A stretch of DNA of 6,335 nucleotides from CAVPRW01 sp046727435 [NCBI: bacterium]. GTDB lineage: Bacteria > Tectomicrobia > Entotheonellia > J063. The DNA lies in assembly GCA_046727435.1 (NCBI GenBank), contig JBKPCR010000220.1, forward strand, positions 1 through 6,335. The letters run 5' to 3'. A program made the translations under genes and the position numbers. This document shows, in pieces, positions 5,327 to 6,335 of this stretch. The stretch's first letter is position 1. Each line of letters opens with the position of its first letter. A model generated the notes under the pieces. It searched no databases. It saw only the letters and a program-made list of their open reading frames with translations, and was not told the origin of the DNA.

Positions 5327-6240
5327 GACCCCGATCGCTCCCGCCGCGATGCGACAGCGCCTCCCTTTCTCACACGGAGCTCAGGAGTCGAAGGCGCAGG
5401 CGCCTGCGTGTACGATGGTATCTCGGAGCGTTGGTCCGACATGCGCTCCTCATGGCAGTGGCTGTGGGGCTGCTCGTGCCCTTCTGCTGGATGCTCCTCT
5501 CCGCGTTCAAGGATACCAGCCAGATCTTGGCCCGGCCCATCCAGTGGTGGCCGAACCCTGTGCGCTGGGACAACTTCACGCGGGCGCTCACCTATCCTGG
5601 CTTTCCATTTCTTCAGTTTTTATGGAACAGCGTGTTCTATGCCGGCTCGGTCAGTTTTGGAACGGTGCTTTCATCAGCTGCGGTGGGTTATGGGCTCGCG
5701 TCCCTGCGTTTTCCAGGACGCGAGCTGCTCTTTGGCGTGACGGTGTCTACCATGCTGATTCCGGGGATCGTCCTCTTCATCCCGACCTTTGTGCTGTTTA
5801 AGTCCTTTGGCCTGCTCGGCACTTATGTCCCGCTGATCGGTCCTGCCTTCCTGGGCCACGCTTTTTTCATCTTTCTGCTCCGCCAGTTCTTTCGGGGGCT
5901 ACCGCAAGAGCTTGCGGATGCTGCCCGGATCGACGGCGCGGGGGAATTCCGCCTCTTCTGGCAGATTATGCTCCCCTTGGTACGCACGCCGCTCGTAGTG
6001 GCAGCCTTGTTGAGCTTCCTGTGGACCTGGCATGAGTTCTTCGGGCCCCTCATCTACTTAACAGACCGCAGTCAATACCCCCTATCACTCGGACTGTTTG
6101 CATTTCGGGCCCAGCATACGACCGAGTGGGGTCTCTTGATGGCAGCCGCGACGCTCACCACGGTCCCACTGATTCTCATCTTTAGTCTTACCCAGCGCTA
6201 TATCCTGTTAGGTATCACACTGACCGGCATCAAAGGCTAA
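5323..6240 (+). CDS. ABC transporter permease, MalG/UgpE type
   Basis: This is the second channel subunit, 305 residues from the chosen start. That start, ATG 5323, forms an ATGA overlap with the stop of the preceding permease, the usual sign of coupled translation; upstream in-frame GTG 5281 would give a poorer N-terminus inside the other gene. After a very basic cytoplasmic tail (RSRRRRRLRVRW, residues 21-32) the first membrane segment is about 40-60, ending in MLLSAFKDTSQI, the typical MalG-like junction. PNPVRWDNFTRAL follows. The EAA loop is E196, LADAARIDGAGEFRLFWQI, then LPLVRTPLV, with Gly205 conserved. The C-terminus, QRYILLGITLTGIKG, is the family's normal end, so the gene is complete. 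Together with the other permease it should form the membrane dimer, driven by an ATPase not encoded here (a shared MsmK/UgpC-like one is likely). Confidence 0.88.
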   Translation: MRPRSLPPRCDSASLSHTELRSRRRRRLRVRWYLGALVRHALLMAVAVGLLVPFCWMLLSAFKDTSQILARPIQWWPNPVRWDNFTRALTYPGFPFLQFLWNSVFYAGSVSFGTVLSSAAVGYGLASLRFPGRELLFGVTVSTMLIPGIVLFIPTFVLFKSFGLLGTYVPLIGPAFLGHAFFIFLLRQFFRGLPQELADAARIDGAGEFRLFWQIMLPLVRTPLVVAALLSFLWTWHEFFGPLIYLTDRSQYPLSLGLFAFRAQHTTEWGLLMAAATLTTVPLILIFSLTQRYILLGITLTGIKG

Positions 6241-6255
6241 GCTTCGGAGGGCTTC

Positions 6256-6335
6256 ACGCCGGACCGCTGGCACTACTGGTATGATCCCAGGGGGTCATTG
6301 CCTGGAGTCGACCGTTGGTTGCTGCAAGACCTCCA
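6256..6335 (+). CDS. Possible next gene of the operon, partial, with apparent ACG start
   Basis: After the permease stop at 6238-6240 the same frame stays open to the window edge. It reads with protein-like composition rich in Trp, Tyr, Asp and His: PDRWHYWYDPRGSLPGVDRW at residues 2-21 counted from codon 6256. The other two plus frames give either an early stop or a poor composition. GGAGG (6246-6250) is placed five bases before codon 6256, exactly where a start belongs, but that codon is ACG. It could be a rare ACG start, an ATG changed by a base substitution or sequencing error, or the gene could begin at TTG 6298. An alternative frame from ATG 6281 looks much less like protein. I do not recognise the family; an enzyme acting on the transported solute would fit the context, but that is a guess. 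Confidence 0.4.

Noticed and set aside
1-6335. tRNA genes, CRISPR arrays, insertion-sequence ends
   Set aside because: I saw no T-loop GTTCRANNC context with a matching acceptor stem, no regularly spaced direct repeats, and no transposase motif or paired terminal repeats.

Overview
The window looks like chromosomal DNA from a GC-rich free-living bacterium (I judge roughly 60% G+C by eye). Genes are preceded by AGGAGG-like ribosome binding sites. The taxon cannot be fixed from the sequence. A solute-binding lipoprotein with a twin-arginine signal, a DUF362 protein and a YdjM-type membrane protein occur together in several soil, water and subsurface lineages, so I do not name one.

Left part, minus strand (1-1706): three genes point leftward. 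The first (1-127) is the N-terminal piece of a YdjM/DUF457-type inner-membrane putative metal-dependent hydrolase, cut by the window edge and too short to appear as a normal ORF. About 385 bases without a convincing gene follow. Next come a DUF362-domain protein without iron-sulphur cysteines (513-1412) and, upstream of it, a 74-residue protein of unknown family with a strong ribosome binding site (1482-1706). These last two are probably one transcription unit. In both, a stem-loop or dyad lies just upstream of the ribosome binding site.

Middle (1707-2923): about 1.2 kb separates the divergent units and holds no gene I can support. It contains several inverted repeats. At its right end is a good sigma70-type promoter (TTGCGA, 17 bases, TACAAT), with a LacI/CcpA-type operator-like sequence inside it.

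Right part, plus strand (2924-6335): a carbohydrate-uptake (CUT1-type) ABC transporter operon. It encodes a family 1 extracellular solute-binding lipoprotein (2924-4315), a MalF/UgpA-type permease (4400-5326) and a MalG/UgpE-type permease (5323-6240) whose start overlaps the preceding stop by four bases. No ATPase gene is present. After the last stop, an open frame with protein-like composition runs off the window behind a GGAGG sequence, but the codon at the ideal start distance is ACG, not ATG.

Together the right-hand genes would deliver a sugar or similar solute to the membrane and move it inward, powered by an ATPase encoded elsewhere. The operator-like site suggests sugar-responsive control. 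I see no clearly new biological system. The most useful leads are the operator/promoter, the apparent ACG-start downstream gene, the dyads ahead of the small-protein/DUF362 pair, and the unexplained 1.2 kb gap.
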